64,000 bases of DNA from Candidatus Blautia faecipullorum (GTDB lineage: Bacteria > Bacillota > Clostridia > Lachnospirales > Lachnospiraceae), in contig DXEG01000064.1 in the NCBI GenBank assembly GCA_019115125.1, positions 1 to 64,000 on the forward strand, written 5' to 3'. The notes under the pieces are model-generated. The model was not told the origin of the DNA. It searched no databases and saw only the letters and a program-made list of their open reading frames with translations. Shown here one piece after another: positions 8,571 through 17,770 of this stretch. The position numbers and the translations under genes were made by a program. Numbering within the stretch: position 1 is the first letter of the stretch; the number at the start of each line of letters is the position of its first letter.

Positions 8571-10472
8571 ATGAAAAAAATCCACTGGCAGAAGTCCATG
8601 GCTGTAACGCTTGCATTGATCATTCTGATGGCGGCGGCTTCTGTAATAGTCGTCAGGAACATCAATACATATGAGGAAGAAAAATGTTTTGACAGGCTTG
8701 ATGATGAGACGGAGGAACTGATCCAGAATATTGAGGCGAATTTTGAGAGGGACACAGAAAATCTTGAGCTGATGGCCAGAGCCATTTCAGAATACCATGA
8801 GGAACTTCCGGCGCAGGATCTTTGGAGTATGCTGGATTCTTATTCTGCCACAGGTATGCTGTCAGGAATAGAACTGCTTTTGCCGGATAATTCAGTGCTG
8901 ACAGAAGACGGGCAGTCTGTCAATGCAGAGGGACGTTTATCTTTTGAGGAAGAGGCGGCTCTTGGCGCGCATATTTCAGGCCGTGAAACAGATTTAAGAG
9001 ACGAAGAAAAAATGATTCTTCGTAATTGTGTGCCTGTAGTACAGAACGGCGAGACAAAAGCCATTCTGTGCGGAATCATTGATCTGGAACAGCTTCCGGA
9101 GAAAATGCAGACGCATCCATATGGAGGAGAAGCTGCATTTTATCTGATCGACGGCGCAACAGGTGATTTTTTGATCGATACCTGGCATAAGCGCCTGGGC
9201 AACACGCAGGAATTGGGAACCCGGACTATGGCCAGCGGATATCAGTATGAACAGTTAACGCGGGATCTCCCGGGAGGAAAACCCGGATATGTGGCTTTTG
9301 TGTCGGAGACCGTAGGGGAATATTTATATTTTTACTACGCCCCTGTAGGAATCAATCAGTGGAGGGCGGCATTATCTGTACCGGAAACGCTTGTTTTTTC
9401 AAGCGCGAATGAAATTAAAAATATCCTGAATATTTTTATAGGTTTTGAGAGTCTGTGTTTCGTAGTATATTTTCTCTGGATGCTGAGGATCAGCCGTCAG
9501 GCGGCGGAGGAAAAGCAGAGACAGCTTGATACAGTCAGTTATATATATGATGTGGAAAAGCTTCTGTTTAACGCCCATGAAAAGCGGGAGAATATGGAAA
9601 AGGCGCTGGAAAAGATCGGCTATATTATCTCTGCGGAAACAGTTGGTTTCTTTATGGAGGAGCAGATCGGCAGCAGTGCATCCTTCATATGGAGTCAAAA
9701 AGAAGAAACAGAGAATAAGATTTTCAGGGATATTTTTAAAGATCTGCGGAAGTATTTTGAAAAAGGCGGAAGAAGCTTTGAGGCCTCTACTCCGGAGGAA
9801 GTGAGCGCGGTGCTGCACAAGGCGGATCTTTGCGGCATTAAAAATATCATAGCGGTTGCGATAGAGGCAAAAGATGGAACCGTCGGGGGAGTTTTGGCCG
9901 GATTCAATATAGCGAACCGTCATATCAGTTCAGCAGATCTGAAGATCGTAAGCTTTAGTTTTGAGATGTTCTGCGATAATATATGGTCATACAACGCCAT
10001 AAAAGAAAAAGGAGAAAAGGACGTCCTTTCAGGACTTTATAACAGAAACCGCTACGAGACAGACCTGCGTTCTTTTCCAGATATGTTCAAGAAATCTCTG
10101 GCCTGTATCTACATTGACGTAAACGGCCTGCATGAGCTGAATAATTCCAGCGGACACGACGCGGGGGATGAAATGCTCCGGACGGTGTCCGAGCAGATTC
10201 TGGAAAAGTTCGGAGAGCAGTACGCTTACCGTATCGGCGGAGATGAATTCGTGATTTTTGCTATGGATATGGAAGAGGATGAGGTAACCAGGAAAACCCG
10301 GGATATCGAAAAAAATCTGGAAGAAAAGAAAATATATGTTTCCGTGGGAGTTCACTGGGAATCTGGGGAGTTTTTGATCGATATGCTGATCAAAGCCGCT
10401 GAGAAAAAAATGTACAGCGCGAAAAGAGAATTTTACAGCAAAGAAACCAACGACAGACGGATGCGGACATAA
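8571..10472 (+). CDS. Membrane diguanylate cyclase (Cache-like sensor, GAF-like, GGDEF)
   Basis: Makes cyclic di-GMP from two GTP. The 633-residue product has an N-terminal membrane segment (about residues 8-28), an extracytoplasmic Cache-like sensor, a second segment near 290-310, a linker resembling a GAF domain, and a C-terminal GGDEF domain with an intact YRIGGDEFVIF. No RxxD inhibitory site is present five residues before GGDEF, so product inhibition may be lacking. The start is the ATG at 8571 behind AAGAAGG; the earlier GTG at 8535 has no ribosome site. It is paired with the upstream EAL protein, and folC follows after 33 bases. Confidence 0.88.
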   Translation: MKKIHWQKSMAVTLALIILMAAASVIVVRNINTYEEEKCFDRLDDETEELIQNIEANFERDTENLELMARAISEYHEELPAQDLWSMLDSYSATGMLSGIELLLPDNSVLTEDGQSVNAEGRLSFEEEAALGAHISGRETDLRDEEKMILRNCVPVVQNGETKAILCGIIDLEQLPEKMQTHPYGGEAAFYLIDGATGDFLIDTWHKRLGNTQELGTRTMASGYQYEQLTRDLPGGKPGYVAFVSETVGEYLYFYYAPVGINQWRAALSVPETLVFSSANEIKNILNIFIGFESLCFVVYFLWMLRISRQAAEEKQRQLDTVSYIYDVEKLLFNAHEKRENMEKALEKIGYIISAETVGFFMEEQIGSSASFIWSQKEETENKIFRDIFKDLRKYFEKGGRSFEASTPEEVSAVLHKADLCGIKNIIAVAIEAKDGTVGGVLAGFNIANRHISSADLKIVSFSFEMFCDNIWSYNAIKEKGEKDVLSGLYNRNRYETDLRSFPDMFKKSLACIYIDVNGLHELNNSSGHDAGDEMLRTVSEQILEKFGEQYAYRIGGDEFVIFAMDMEEDEVTRKTRDIEKNLEEKKIYVSVGVHWESGEFLIDMLIKAAEKKMYSAKREFYSKETNDRRMRT

Positions 10473-10505
10473 AGAACGCGGGAATCCGCCGGAATGGGAG
10501 AAATT

Positions 10506-11795
10506 ATGAATTACGAAGAAGCAAGAAAATATTTAAAAGAGGTCTCAAAGTACGGAAGCGTGCTGGGACTTGAAAGCATAAGAGAATTGATGAGGAGACT
10601 TGGGAATCCTCAGGATGAATTGAAATTTATCCATATTGCGGGAACCAACGGAAAAGGTTCCGTTCTTGCGTATCTCTCTTCGATACTGACAAAGGCGGAA
10701 TGCCGTACAGGAAGATACGTATCCCCCACGCTTTTTTCCTACCGGGAGCGTATCCAGGTGGACGGGGAGCGGATCGAAAAGGAGGCGCTGGCGCGTCTGA
10801 CTTCCAGAGTGAAGGAGGCGGCAGATTCCATGGAGAGGGACGGTCTGGCCGCGCCTACTTCTTTTGAAACGGAGACCGCTCTGGCATGGCTGTATTTCCG
10901 GGAAAGAAACTGTGACGTAGTTGTGCTGGAGACAGGTATGGGAGGCGCTCTGGACGCCACCAATATTGTGAAAACCACCATTCTGGAAATTATGACCCCT
11001 GTCAGTATGGATCATATGGAATTTCTGGGAGATACGCTGGAAAAGATCGCCGTTCAGAAGGCGGGCATCATCAAGCCGGGAACCAGTGTTGTGTCCTCCG
11101 TGCAGGAGCCGGAGGCCGAAAAGGTGATCAGGGAAGTCTGCAGGGAGCGGGACTGCCGCCTTTATGCAGTGGATCCGGCGAGTCTGTCAGAAATACAGTA
11201 TGGCTGCGAAGAGCAGTGCTTTTCATACAGGCAGTGGAAAAATGTCAGGATTTCTCTGGCCGGAAGCTACCAGATCCAAAATGCCGCGGCGGCTCTTGAA
11301 GCCGTGGACGCTCTCCGGGAAATGGGAATGGAGATCCCGGATGCAGACGTATATGCCGGAATGAGAGAGACCGTGTGGCGGGGAAGATTTACAGTGATCG
11401 AAAAATCCCCCACAGTGGTCCTGGACGGAGCGCATAATCCGGCGGCGGCGGGAGAACTCAGAAAATCTCTGGAGAGATATTTTTCAGGACGGACTCTTCG
11501 CTATATTTTCGGGATGTTCCGCGACAAGGATTATGAAAAAGTGATTGAGCTGACCGCCCCTCTGGCCGGGCATATTATTACTGTGGAGACCCCGGACAAT
11601 GAGCGGGCAATGCCCGCGGAGAGGCTGAGGGCCGAGGTGGCGAAGGTGAATCCTTCCGTGGAAGCCGCCGGAAGTATTTACAGCGCTGTAAAAAAGACTC
11701 TGGAGCAGTCGTCCCCGGAGGATGTGATCGTTATTTTCGGTTCTCTTTCTTTTTTGGGCGAGGCTGAGAAGGCGGTCAAACGCGTTCTGCAATGA
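10506..11795 (+). CDS. folC: Folylpolyglutamate synthase / dihydrofolate synthase
   Basis: Adds glutamate to folates (and possibly to dihydropteroate) with ATP in the cytoplasm. Mur-ligase family signatures are present: HIAGTNGKGSV (P-loop), ETGMGGALDATN, MDHMEFLGDTLEKIA with AGIIKPG, and VLDGAHNP near residue 305. The product is 429 aa, typical for FolC. ATG 10506 is behind GGGAG; the in-frame ATG at 10494 has no ribosome site. It follows the diguanylate cyclase closely and may be co-transcribed, though no functional link is obvious. Confidence 0.94.
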   Translation: MNYEEARKYLKEVSKYGSVLGLESIRELMRRLGNPQDELKFIHIAGTNGKGSVLAYLSSILTKAECRTGRYVSPTLFSYRERIQVDGERIEKEALARLTSRVKEAADSMERDGLAAPTSFETETALAWLYFRERNCDVVVLETGMGGALDATNIVKTTILEIMTPVSMDHMEFLGDTLEKIAVQKAGIIKPGTSVVSSVQEPEAEKVIREVCRERDCRLYAVDPASLSEIQYGCEEQCFSYRQWKNVRISLAGSYQIQNAAAALEAVDALREMGMEIPDADVYAGMRETVWRGRFTVIEKSPTVVLDGAHNPAAAGELRKSLERYFSGRTLRYIFGMFRDKDYEKVIELTAPLAGHIITVETPDNERAMPAERLRAEVAKVNPSVEAAGSIYSAVKKTLEQSSPEDVIVIFGSLSFLGEAEKAVKRVLQ

Positions 11796-11796
11796 T

Positions 11797-11847
11797 AAAA
11801 AGCTTCCGGGGAAGTTCCTTATTTCAGGAACTTCCTCAGAAGCTTTT
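11797..11847. terminator. Bidirectional terminator between folC and the aldehyde dehydrogenase gene
   Basis: AAAAGCTTC and GAAGTTCC (left) pair with GGAACTTCC and GAAGCTTTT (right). The hairpin spans the stop codon of the minus-strand gene and serves both convergent genes. Confidence 0.75.
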
Positions 11848-13198
11848 CGTTTATTTTCCGATACGGCTGATAACGCATAGGCAGATCAAGCCATGTTTTT
11901 TTATCTACGATGCTTTTATAGTGGGTGAAGGTATCGAAGCCTTCTTTTCCGTGATAAGAGCCCATTCCGCTTTCGCCGAAGCCGCCGAAGCCCATTTCGC
12001 TGGTGGCAAGGTGGATGATGGTGTCGTTGACGCATCCCCCGCCGTAGCCGCACCGGGAAGTGACCTTGTCCGCGGCAGCCCTGTCTGAAGTAAAAATATA
12101 GAGGGCCAGAGGATGAGCCATGGAATTGATTTTTTGGATGGCTTCGTCCAGGGAATCATAGGTGAGGACCGGCATCAGAGGACCGAAGATCTCTTCCTGC
12201 ATAACAGCGTCTTCAAAGGTAACGTTGTCCATAACGGTGGGCGCGATCTGGAGCGTGTCAGGATTGCTTTCTCCGCCGTGAACTACCTTCTGGCTGTCTA
12301 TAAGACCAAGAATTCTGGAAAAATGCTTTTCATTAATGATTTTTCCGTAGTTTTTATTTTCCAGCGGTGAAGAGGAATACTGCCGTTTGATCTGTTTTTT
12401 GATCTGGCGGATCAGCTCGTCCTTGATCTCTCTGTCGCAGTATATATAATCCGGCGCCACGCAGGTCTGCCCGCAGTTTAAGTATTTGCCGAAAACAATT
12501 CTTCTGGCGGCGAGTCTGAGGTTGGCGGTTTTTTCTACGATGCAGGGACTTTTTCCTCCGAGCTCAAGAGTGACAGGAGTAAGGAAACGGGAAGCCTTCT
12601 CCATAACCTCCCGGCCTACATGCTGACTTCCGGTAAAAAAGATATAGTCAAAATGCTCGTTCAGAAGGCAGGTGTTTTCCGCCCGTCCCCCGGTGACCAC
12701 AGCCGCATGTGAGCGGTCGAAGCATTCACTGACGATTCTTTCTATGATACGGCTGGTGTGGGGCGAGTAAGCGCTTGGCTTAATAATAACCGTATTTCCT
12801 GCCGCGATGGCGTCGATCAGCGGATCGATGCTCAGAAGGAAGGGATAATTCCAGGGACTCATGATCAGAACTACGCCGTAAGGAGAGGGTTTTTTGTAGC
12901 TTCTGGAGCAAAACTGGGCCAGAGGAGTGCGCACCGTTTTTTCCTTTGCGTAGGAGGGCGTATGGCGGATCATGTAGCTGAGTTCGCTGAGCACCAGACC
13001 CGTTTCACACATATAGGACTCAAAGGGACTTTTGCCCAGATCGGCCTTCAGCGCCTGGTTGATCTCCTCTTCATGTGCCTGTATGCTTCTTTTCAGCTTT
13101 TGCAGCGCCTCGATCCTCACAGAGACAGGGAGAGTAGCTCCTGTCAGAAAAAAGCTGCGCTGCCGCTGTGTAAGTTCTTTTATTGCTGTTTCATTCAT
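11819..13198 (-). CDS. Aldehyde dehydrogenase, class 3-like
   Basis: NAD(P)-dependent oxidation of an aldehyde to its acid; the substrate is not readable from sequence. The 459-residue protein has SPWNYPFLL (oxyanion Asn), TLELGGKSP (general-base Glu) and NCGQTCVAPDY (nucleophile Cys). The length fits the compact class 3 / fatty-aldehyde type. Its ATG overlaps the end of the iron alcohol dehydrogenase gene by 8 bases (ATGAATGA), and its ribosome site AGGGAGGTG lies inside that gene, so translation is likely coupled. The pair could interconvert an alcohol, its aldehyde and its acid (inference). Confidence 0.93.
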   Translation of the reverse strand: MNETAIKELTQRQRSFFLTGATLPVSVRIEALQKLKRSIQAHEEEINQALKADLGKSPFESYMCETGLVLSELSYMIRHTPSYAKEKTVRTPLAQFCSRSYKKPSPYGVVLIMSPWNYPFLLSIDPLIDAIAAGNTVIIKPSAYSPHTSRIIERIVSECFDRSHAAVVTGGRAENTCLLNEHFDYIFFTGSQHVGREVMEKASRFLTPVTLELGGKSPCIVEKTANLRLAARRIVFGKYLNCGQTCVAPDYIYCDREIKDELIRQIKKQIKRQYSSSPLENKNYGKIINEKHFSRILGLIDSQKVVHGGESNPDTLQIAPTVMDNVTFEDAVMQEEIFGPLMPVLTYDSLDEAIQKINSMAHPLALYIFTSDRAAADKVTSRCGYGGGCVNDTIIHLATSEMGFGGFGESGMGSYHGKEGFDTFTHYKSIVDKKTWLDLPMRYQPYRKINEKLLRKFLK

Positions 13199-14447
13199 CT
13201 GAAGACACCTCCCTGTCAGATATCCGGGAATCCCCGTCCCCGGATGGTTTTTCCATCAGCATATAGTAAAACCTCTCCAGCTCCTGCGCGTTCATAAGGC
13301 GGGGAACCGGATAGAGGGGATTTGCTTCCTTGTCCGCGTAATGAGCCAGCTTTGGGATATCTGTTTCCTGGATTTCAGGAATGGTATTGCCGATCCCGAA
13401 GCGTTCCTTCATTTCCTCAATGGCCCTGATAAAGCTTTCGGCAGCCTCATCCTCGGGAGTATCTTTGCCGGCGGTTCCCGCGGCGGCGGCAAGCTTCGCC
13501 AGCTTTTTATAAATGCAGGGGCCGTATTCTCTCAGCACCATAGGCAGGAGCACCGCGTTGGCATAGCCGTGGGGAACGTTGTATTCTCCGCCCAGAGAAT
13601 GTGCCACCGCATGGACATAGCCCACATAGGATTTGGTGAAGGCGCAGCCTGCATAGAAGGAGGCGTGAAGCATATTCCGTCTGGCGGTAACATCCTCTCC
13701 GCGGGCATAGGCGTCGTTCAGATTCTCAAATATAAGCTTTACAGCCTTCAGAGCGTCCTTTCTGGTATCAATGGTAGTGGAATTGCCGATATACGCCTCT
13801 ACCGCGTGGGTAAGGGCGTCCATTCCCGTAGTGGCTGTAATGAAGGGCGGAAGGCTCAGAGTTACCTTCGGGTCCAGTACGGCGTATCTGGGGATCAGCG
13901 GGAAGTCATTGATGGCGTATTTGTGGCGGGTCTGGGCGTCTGTGATGACGGAAGCAAGCGTTGTCTCGCTTCCGGTTCCGGCGGTAGTGGGAACGGCCAT
14001 AAGCAGAGGCAGTTTTTTGTGTATTTTCAGGATCCCTTTCATCTGCGCGAGAGACTGGCGCGGCTTCACGGCTCTGGCGCCTACGGCTTTCGCGCAGTCC
14101 ATGCTGGAGCCGCCTCCGAAGCCGATGATCGCGTCGCAGCCGTCCTGGATATACAGTTCAAGAGCTTCCGCTACATTGGCGGTAGTAGGATTGGCGACTG
14201 TACGGTCGTAGAGTGTGTAGGGGATTTCTTCACGGTTTAAGGTCTTTTCCAGACGTTTGGACAGCCCGAGCTTTGTTATGCCCTGATCGGTGATAATGAG
14301 CACGCGGGTGCATTTGTGCTTCCGTATAATATCCGGGAGCTCGCTGACGCTTCCGGCGATTTTGGGCTTCCGGTAAGGGAGAAGAGGGATTGCGATACGG
14401 AATACTTTCTGAAATGTTCTGCAATAGATTTTTCTTAGTGGATGCAT
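13191..14447 (-). CDS. Iron-containing alcohol dehydrogenase
   Basis: NAD(P)H-dependent interconversion of an alcohol and an aldehyde or ketone. The 418-residue group III dehydrogenase shows GGGSSMDCAKA for nucleotide binding, VPTTAGTGSETT, GMDALTHAVEAY, HAVAHSLGG and VPHGYANAV, which together hold the metal-binding Asp and His residues. It is the first gene of a two-gene minus-strand operon, and its last codons carry the ribosome site for the aldehyde dehydrogenase. The substrate is unknown. Confidence 0.93.
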   Translation of the reverse strand: MHPLRKIYCRTFQKVFRIAIPLLPYRKPKIAGSVSELPDIIRKHKCTRVLIITDQGITKLGLSKRLEKTLNREEIPYTLYDRTVANPTTANVAEALELYIQDGCDAIIGFGGGSSMDCAKAVGARAVKPRQSLAQMKGILKIHKKLPLLMAVPTTAGTGSETTLASVITDAQTRHKYAINDFPLIPRYAVLDPKVTLSLPPFITATTGMDALTHAVEAYIGNSTTIDTRKDALKAVKLIFENLNDAYARGEDVTARRNMLHASFYAGCAFTKSYVGYVHAVAHSLGGEYNVPHGYANAVLLPMVLREYGPCIYKKLAKLAAAAGTAGKDTPEDEAAESFIRAIEEMKERFGIGNTIPEIQETDIPKLAHYADKEANPLYPVPRLMNAQELERFYYMLMEKPSGDGDSRISDREVSSDE

Positions 14448-14522
14448 GAGTATCAGATTCCTTTCTGAGTTTTGAACAGATTGCTGTATTTATCGAAATA
14501 ATGATAGCAGGGAGGAATCTCC

Positions 14523-14552
14523 TTGTCAATATTTCAGGCGTTCTGTTATAAT
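14523..14552 (+). promoter_or_regulatory. Promoter of the nuclease gene
   Basis: TTGTCA (14523-14528), an 18-base spacer and TATAAT (14547-14552), with TG at 14544-14545. A GCTGAACTGATAC fragment of the dispersed repeat lies in the leader at 14568-14580. Confidence 0.7.
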
Positions 14553-14630
14553 AGCGTCGTATGAGCTGCTGAACTGATACATACAGGGATATTCAGGACG
14601 GAAAAAAATGAAAGACAGGGGAGAAGAAAA

Positions 14631-15386
14631 ATGACGCAGAAAAAACGAAGAAACCGACGTGGAAACAGGAGAAAAAAGCAGCGGCTGAGCCTTCCGGCGC
14701 TGATTGCCGCGTGCCTGATTCTGATATTTTATGACAAACTGCCTCTCGACAGCAGGAACGGGGCCGTATATCTGTCAGATCCTATAGAATCTGTTGAGGA
14801 GGTGCCGGAATACGACGGAGATCCCTATGTTTATATAAATAATAACATCCCGGAATTTCCCCAGGAGGAAAAGACAGAGGTTTCCTTTGAAAGCTACAGC
14901 GATCTCGACAGGCTGGGGCGCTGCCAGACAGCCTGCGCCAACATCGGCAGCGATTTGATGCCGGAGGGAGAGCGGGAGAGCATCAGCCAGGTGAAGCCTA
15001 CGGGCTGGATACAGGCACAGTACAATTTTGTTGACGGTGAAAGTCTCTATAACCGCTGCCATCTGATCGGCTATCAGCTTACCGGCGAAAATGCCAATGA
15101 AAAGAATCTGATTACCGGAACCCGCTACATGAATGTGGAAGGTATGCTGCCGTTTGAAAATATGGTGGCGGAGTACATAGATGAGACGGACAATCATGTT
15201 TTATACCAGGTGACGCCGGTATTTGAGGAAGATGAGCTGGTAGCCAGGGGAGTGGAAATGGAGGGCTACTCTGTGGAAGATGAAGGACAGGGGATCAGCT
15301 TTCATGTGTTTGTGTATAATGTAGAGCCGGGAGTTGAGATTGATTATGAGACCGGCGAAAGCGCGCTGGCGGGATCGGAACCCTGA
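14631..15386 (+). CDS. Membrane-anchored DNA/RNA non-specific endonuclease (streptodornase type)
   Basis: Probable metal-dependent nuclease acting outside the cell or at the membrane. It begins with a very basic stretch of about 20 residues and one hydrophobic segment (about 22-36), giving an N-terminal anchor. The catalytic block YNRCHLIGYQLTGEN followed by KNLITGTRYMN matches the beta-beta-alpha-metal nuclease family, with the NRxHL variant seen in streptococcal secreted DNases rather than DRGH. At 251 aa the length suits a single catalytic domain. It could serve in nutrient scavenging, competition or DNA uptake; nothing nearby decides which. Confidence 0.85.
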   Translation: MTQKKRRNRRGNRRKKQRLSLPALIAACLILIFYDKLPLDSRNGAVYLSDPIESVEEVPEYDGDPYVYINNNIPEFPQEEKTEVSFESYSDLDRLGRCQTACANIGSDLMPEGERESISQVKPTGWIQAQYNFVDGESLYNRCHLIGYQLTGENANEKNLITGTRYMNVEGMLPFENMVAEYIDETDNHVLYQVTPVFEEDELVARGVEMEGYSVEDEGQGISFHVFVYNVEPGVEIDYETGESALAGSEP

Positions 15387-15401
15387 GATCGGCAAAGGGC
15401 A

Positions 15402-15454
15402 GCCGCAGTAAGCACGCTGTGCGGTTTTACAAATGGTGCGGACTGAACGGATAC
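15402..15454 (+). repeat. Dispersed repeat, right-half copy A
   Basis: This copy has GCCGCAGTAAGCACGC followed by GGTTTTACAAATGGTGCGG, and ends in a GGACTGAAC tail. It begins 15 bases after the nuclease stop codon. Related copies are at 21505-21554 (minus), 47085-47110 (minus, partial) and 50775-50827. Confidence 0.8.
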
Positions 15455-15483
15455 TGCAGAGGTAAAGAATCTGGGAATGGGGA

Positions 15484-15512
15484 TTGACAAATGACGAACC
15501 GAGTGTTAAATT
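15484..15512 (+). promoter_or_regulatory. Promoter of the aldo/keto reductase operon
   Basis: Perfect TTGACA (15484-15489), a 17-base spacer and TAAATT (15507-15512). Confidence 0.7.
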
Positions 15513-15607
15513 ACAAATAAGATACATAACGTTTCTTAAATGCGAAAGAAATGATAACATGAAAGCAAAGGGTTTCAGGTACGCGCAGCGTGCGGAAAGG
15601 AGAAATA

Positions 15608-16729
15608 ATGTCTTATTTGGGAGAAGAAATTAAAAAACTTGGATTCGGCCTGATGCGTCTGCCGCAGAAGGACGGCGTGATCGACATAGAAGAGACAAAG
15701 GCTATGGTGGACGCCTTTATGGACGCCGGATTTACCTATTTTGACACGGCCTGGGCTTACGCGGGAAGCGAGGACGCGATCCGTCAGGCTCTGGTGGAGC
15801 GTTATCCCCGGGATAAATTCCAGCTTGCTACCAAAAACGCGGCATGGATCAACTGCAAAACAAGAGAGGAGGCCGTCGCCCAGTTTGAGACCTCCCTGAA
15901 GCAGACCGGCGCCGGATATTTTGATTTTTATCTTCTTCATAATCTTGGAGAAGGACGTACTCATTACTTTGATGATTTTGATATGTGGAGCTGGATCCGG
16001 GAGAAAAAGGATCAGGGCCAGATCAGGCATATGGGATTCTCCTTCCACTCCACTCCGGAGGAACTGGAGGCGATTCTGAACGCCCATCCGGAGATGGAAT
16101 TCGTACAGCTCCAGATCAATTACGCGGACTGGGAAAACCCTGCGGTTCAGTCCAGAGCCTGCTACGAGGTGGCGAGGAAGCATGGCAAACCGGTTATTAT
16201 CATGGAACCGGTCAAGGGCGGTATGCTGGCGACTCCGCCTGAATCCGTGCAAAAAATACTGAGAGATACGGAGCCCGGATCTTCCGCGGCCTCCTGGGCT
16301 ATCCGCTTCGCGGCTGATCTGGAGGGCGTGATCACGGTTCTTTCCGGCATGAGCAGCATGGAACAGATGAATGACAATCTCTCCTATATGAAAGATTTCC
16401 ACGGGCTCAGTGACGCGCAGAAAGAGACGCTGGAAAAAGCGCGGGAAGAACTGGCGCGTATTCCGCTGATTCCCTGTACCTCCTGTAATTACTGCGCGAA
16501 GGTCTGCCCGAAGGACATCGGGATCTCAGGCTCGTTCACAGCAATGAACTATCTTACATTATATGGAAATGCGGATATGGCAAGGCATCAGGAGCAGTGG
16601 CTGGTAGGCGGGCATGGAAAGAAGCAGGCTGTTGAGTGTATCAAATGCGGCAAGTGCGAGGAGGCCTGTCCGCAGCATATCAAGATCCGTGAAACTCTCG
16701 AGACGGTTGCTGACAAGCTGCTGAAATGA
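15608..16729 (+). CDS. Aldo/keto reductase with C-terminal 4Fe-4S ferredoxin domain
   Basis: Probable NAD(P)H- or ferredoxin-linked reductase of unknown carbonyl substrate. The N-terminal TIM barrel carries the catalytic tetrad: Asp and Tyr in FDTAWAY, Lys in LATKNAAW, His in YLLHNLGEG. The last 90 residues hold two cluster motifs, CTSCNYCAKVCP and CIKCGKCEEACP. This fusion is common in anaerobes. The start is the ATG at 15608 behind AAAGGAG; the GTG at 15590 was rejected. A TetR regulator gene follows after 75 bases and may control the unit. Product 373 aa. Confidence 0.9.
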   Translation: MSYLGEEIKKLGFGLMRLPQKDGVIDIEETKAMVDAFMDAGFTYFDTAWAYAGSEDAIRQALVERYPRDKFQLATKNAAWINCKTREEAVAQFETSLKQTGAGYFDFYLLHNLGEGRTHYFDDFDMWSWIREKKDQGQIRHMGFSFHSTPEELEAILNAHPEMEFVQLQINYADWENPAVQSRACYEVARKHGKPVIIMEPVKGGMLATPPESVQKILRDTEPGSSAASWAIRFAADLEGVITVLSGMSSMEQMNDNLSYMKDFHGLSDAQKETLEKAREELARIPLIPCTSCNYCAKVCPKDIGISGSFTAMNYLTLYGNADMARHQEQWLVGGHGKKQAVECIKCGKCEEACPQHIKIRETLETVADKLLK

Positions 16730-16804
16730 TACCAGAGGCCATAGGCCGGAAACAGGCAAATGAGATTCAGTTGCCTCAGATTTTCAGAAAAGCAGGGGAG
16801 TATT

Positions 16805-17455
16805 ATGACAGATTTTATCCGGGCCAGAAGCAGCGGCCAAAAAGTAGAACGGATGTCGGAAATAAAAAAAGCGGCGGACGCTCAGTTTTCGGAGAGACCC
16901 TATCACGAGATCACTCTGACCACGGTCGCGGAGCGGTTATCCTGGTCCCGGGCAAATCTCTACAAATATGTGACGACAAAAGAAGAAATTTTTCTGGAGC
17001 TTACCGGAGATAAATGGAGGGAGTATTTCACTGCCCTGAAAGCGGCGTTTCCGCCCGGGTGCGGATATTCCGCCGAGGTAGCGGCGGAGGTATGGGCCGG
17101 GATTTTGAACGCCAACTGTGAGCATTTGAAATATTCTTCCATTCTTTGCTCTATTATTGAAACCAATGTTACTATAGAAAAACTTGCCGCTTTTAAAAAA
17201 GATTTTCATCGCCAGATAGATGAGCTTACAGTGCTTTTTTATCAGAATTTTGGGATATCAGAGAAGAAGGCGTACGAGCTGATAATGACCGTTCACTATC
17301 ACGCCGTGGGGATGTATGGATACTGTAATGCGGGACCGATGGTGATGGATGCGCTTGAGAGGGCTGGGGTGAAGCTTGAGATTCCGGATTTCCGTGAAAA
17401 AATGAAGGATTTTATTTATATGAATCTCCGCTTTGTGCTGAAAACCGAAAATTGA
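16805..17455 (+). CDS. TetR/AcrR family transcriptional regulator
   Basis: DNA-binding repressor with an N-terminal helix-turn-helix, ITLTTVAERLSWSRANLYKY, near residues 35-55. The C-terminal ligand-binding half of about 150 residues has no recognised subtype. ATG 16805 is preceded by GGGGAG; the upstream in-frame ATG at 16760 lacks a site. Placed downstream of the aldo/keto reductase and probably co-transcribed, it may regulate that enzyme (inference). Product 216 aa. A strong terminator follows. Confidence 0.88.
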   Translation: MTDFIRARSSGQKVERMSEIKKAADAQFSERPYHEITLTTVAERLSWSRANLYKYVTTKEEIFLELTGDKWREYFTALKAAFPPGCGYSAEVAAEVWAGILNANCEHLKYSSILCSIIETNVTIEKLAAFKKDFHRQIDELTVLFYQNFGISEKKAYELIMTVHYHAVGMYGYCNAGPMVMDALERAGVKLEIPDFREKMKDFIYMNLRFVLKTEN

Positions 17456-17498
17456 ACCGGTATCCGGAGGCGCCGGACCGGATGAAAAAAATGTCTAA

Positions 17499-17532
17499 AA
17501 AAATCTCATCGTTACAGGATGAGATTTTTTTT
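17499..17532 (+). terminator. Rho-independent terminator after the TetR gene
   Basis: AAATCTCATC pairs with GATGAGATTT across GTTACAG and is followed by a T-run. Confidence 0.9.
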
Positions 17533-17560
17533 GTAGTATAATCCATGTGAACAGCGAAAA

Positions 17561-17742
17561 TGTTAAGACAAACAATAAAGAATATTCTGAACAGGCAGAA
17601 ATTTCCAATGGAATAAAAGACTGTTCCCAGGTATTTTTATATAAATGGAGAAATATACTAGAATATATTGAGAAATTATCTTTGTTTGTCAGAATATGTT
17701 GAATAAGAGAAGAAATCATGATAATATGAAAATGTCTTAACA
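17561..17742. promoter_or_regulatory. Leader of the secreted-protein gene with a split 10-bp inverted repeat
   Basis: The 315-base gap 17456-17770 holds the TetR terminator and AT-rich sequence. TGTTAAGACA at 17561-17570 and its exact complement TGTCTTAACA at 17733-17742 are 162 bases apart. They could be paired operator sites, but this is a guess. No clear consensus promoter was identified. Confidence 0.3.
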
Positions 17743-17770
17743 AGCTTTTGACAATGAAAGGAGGATTCGT

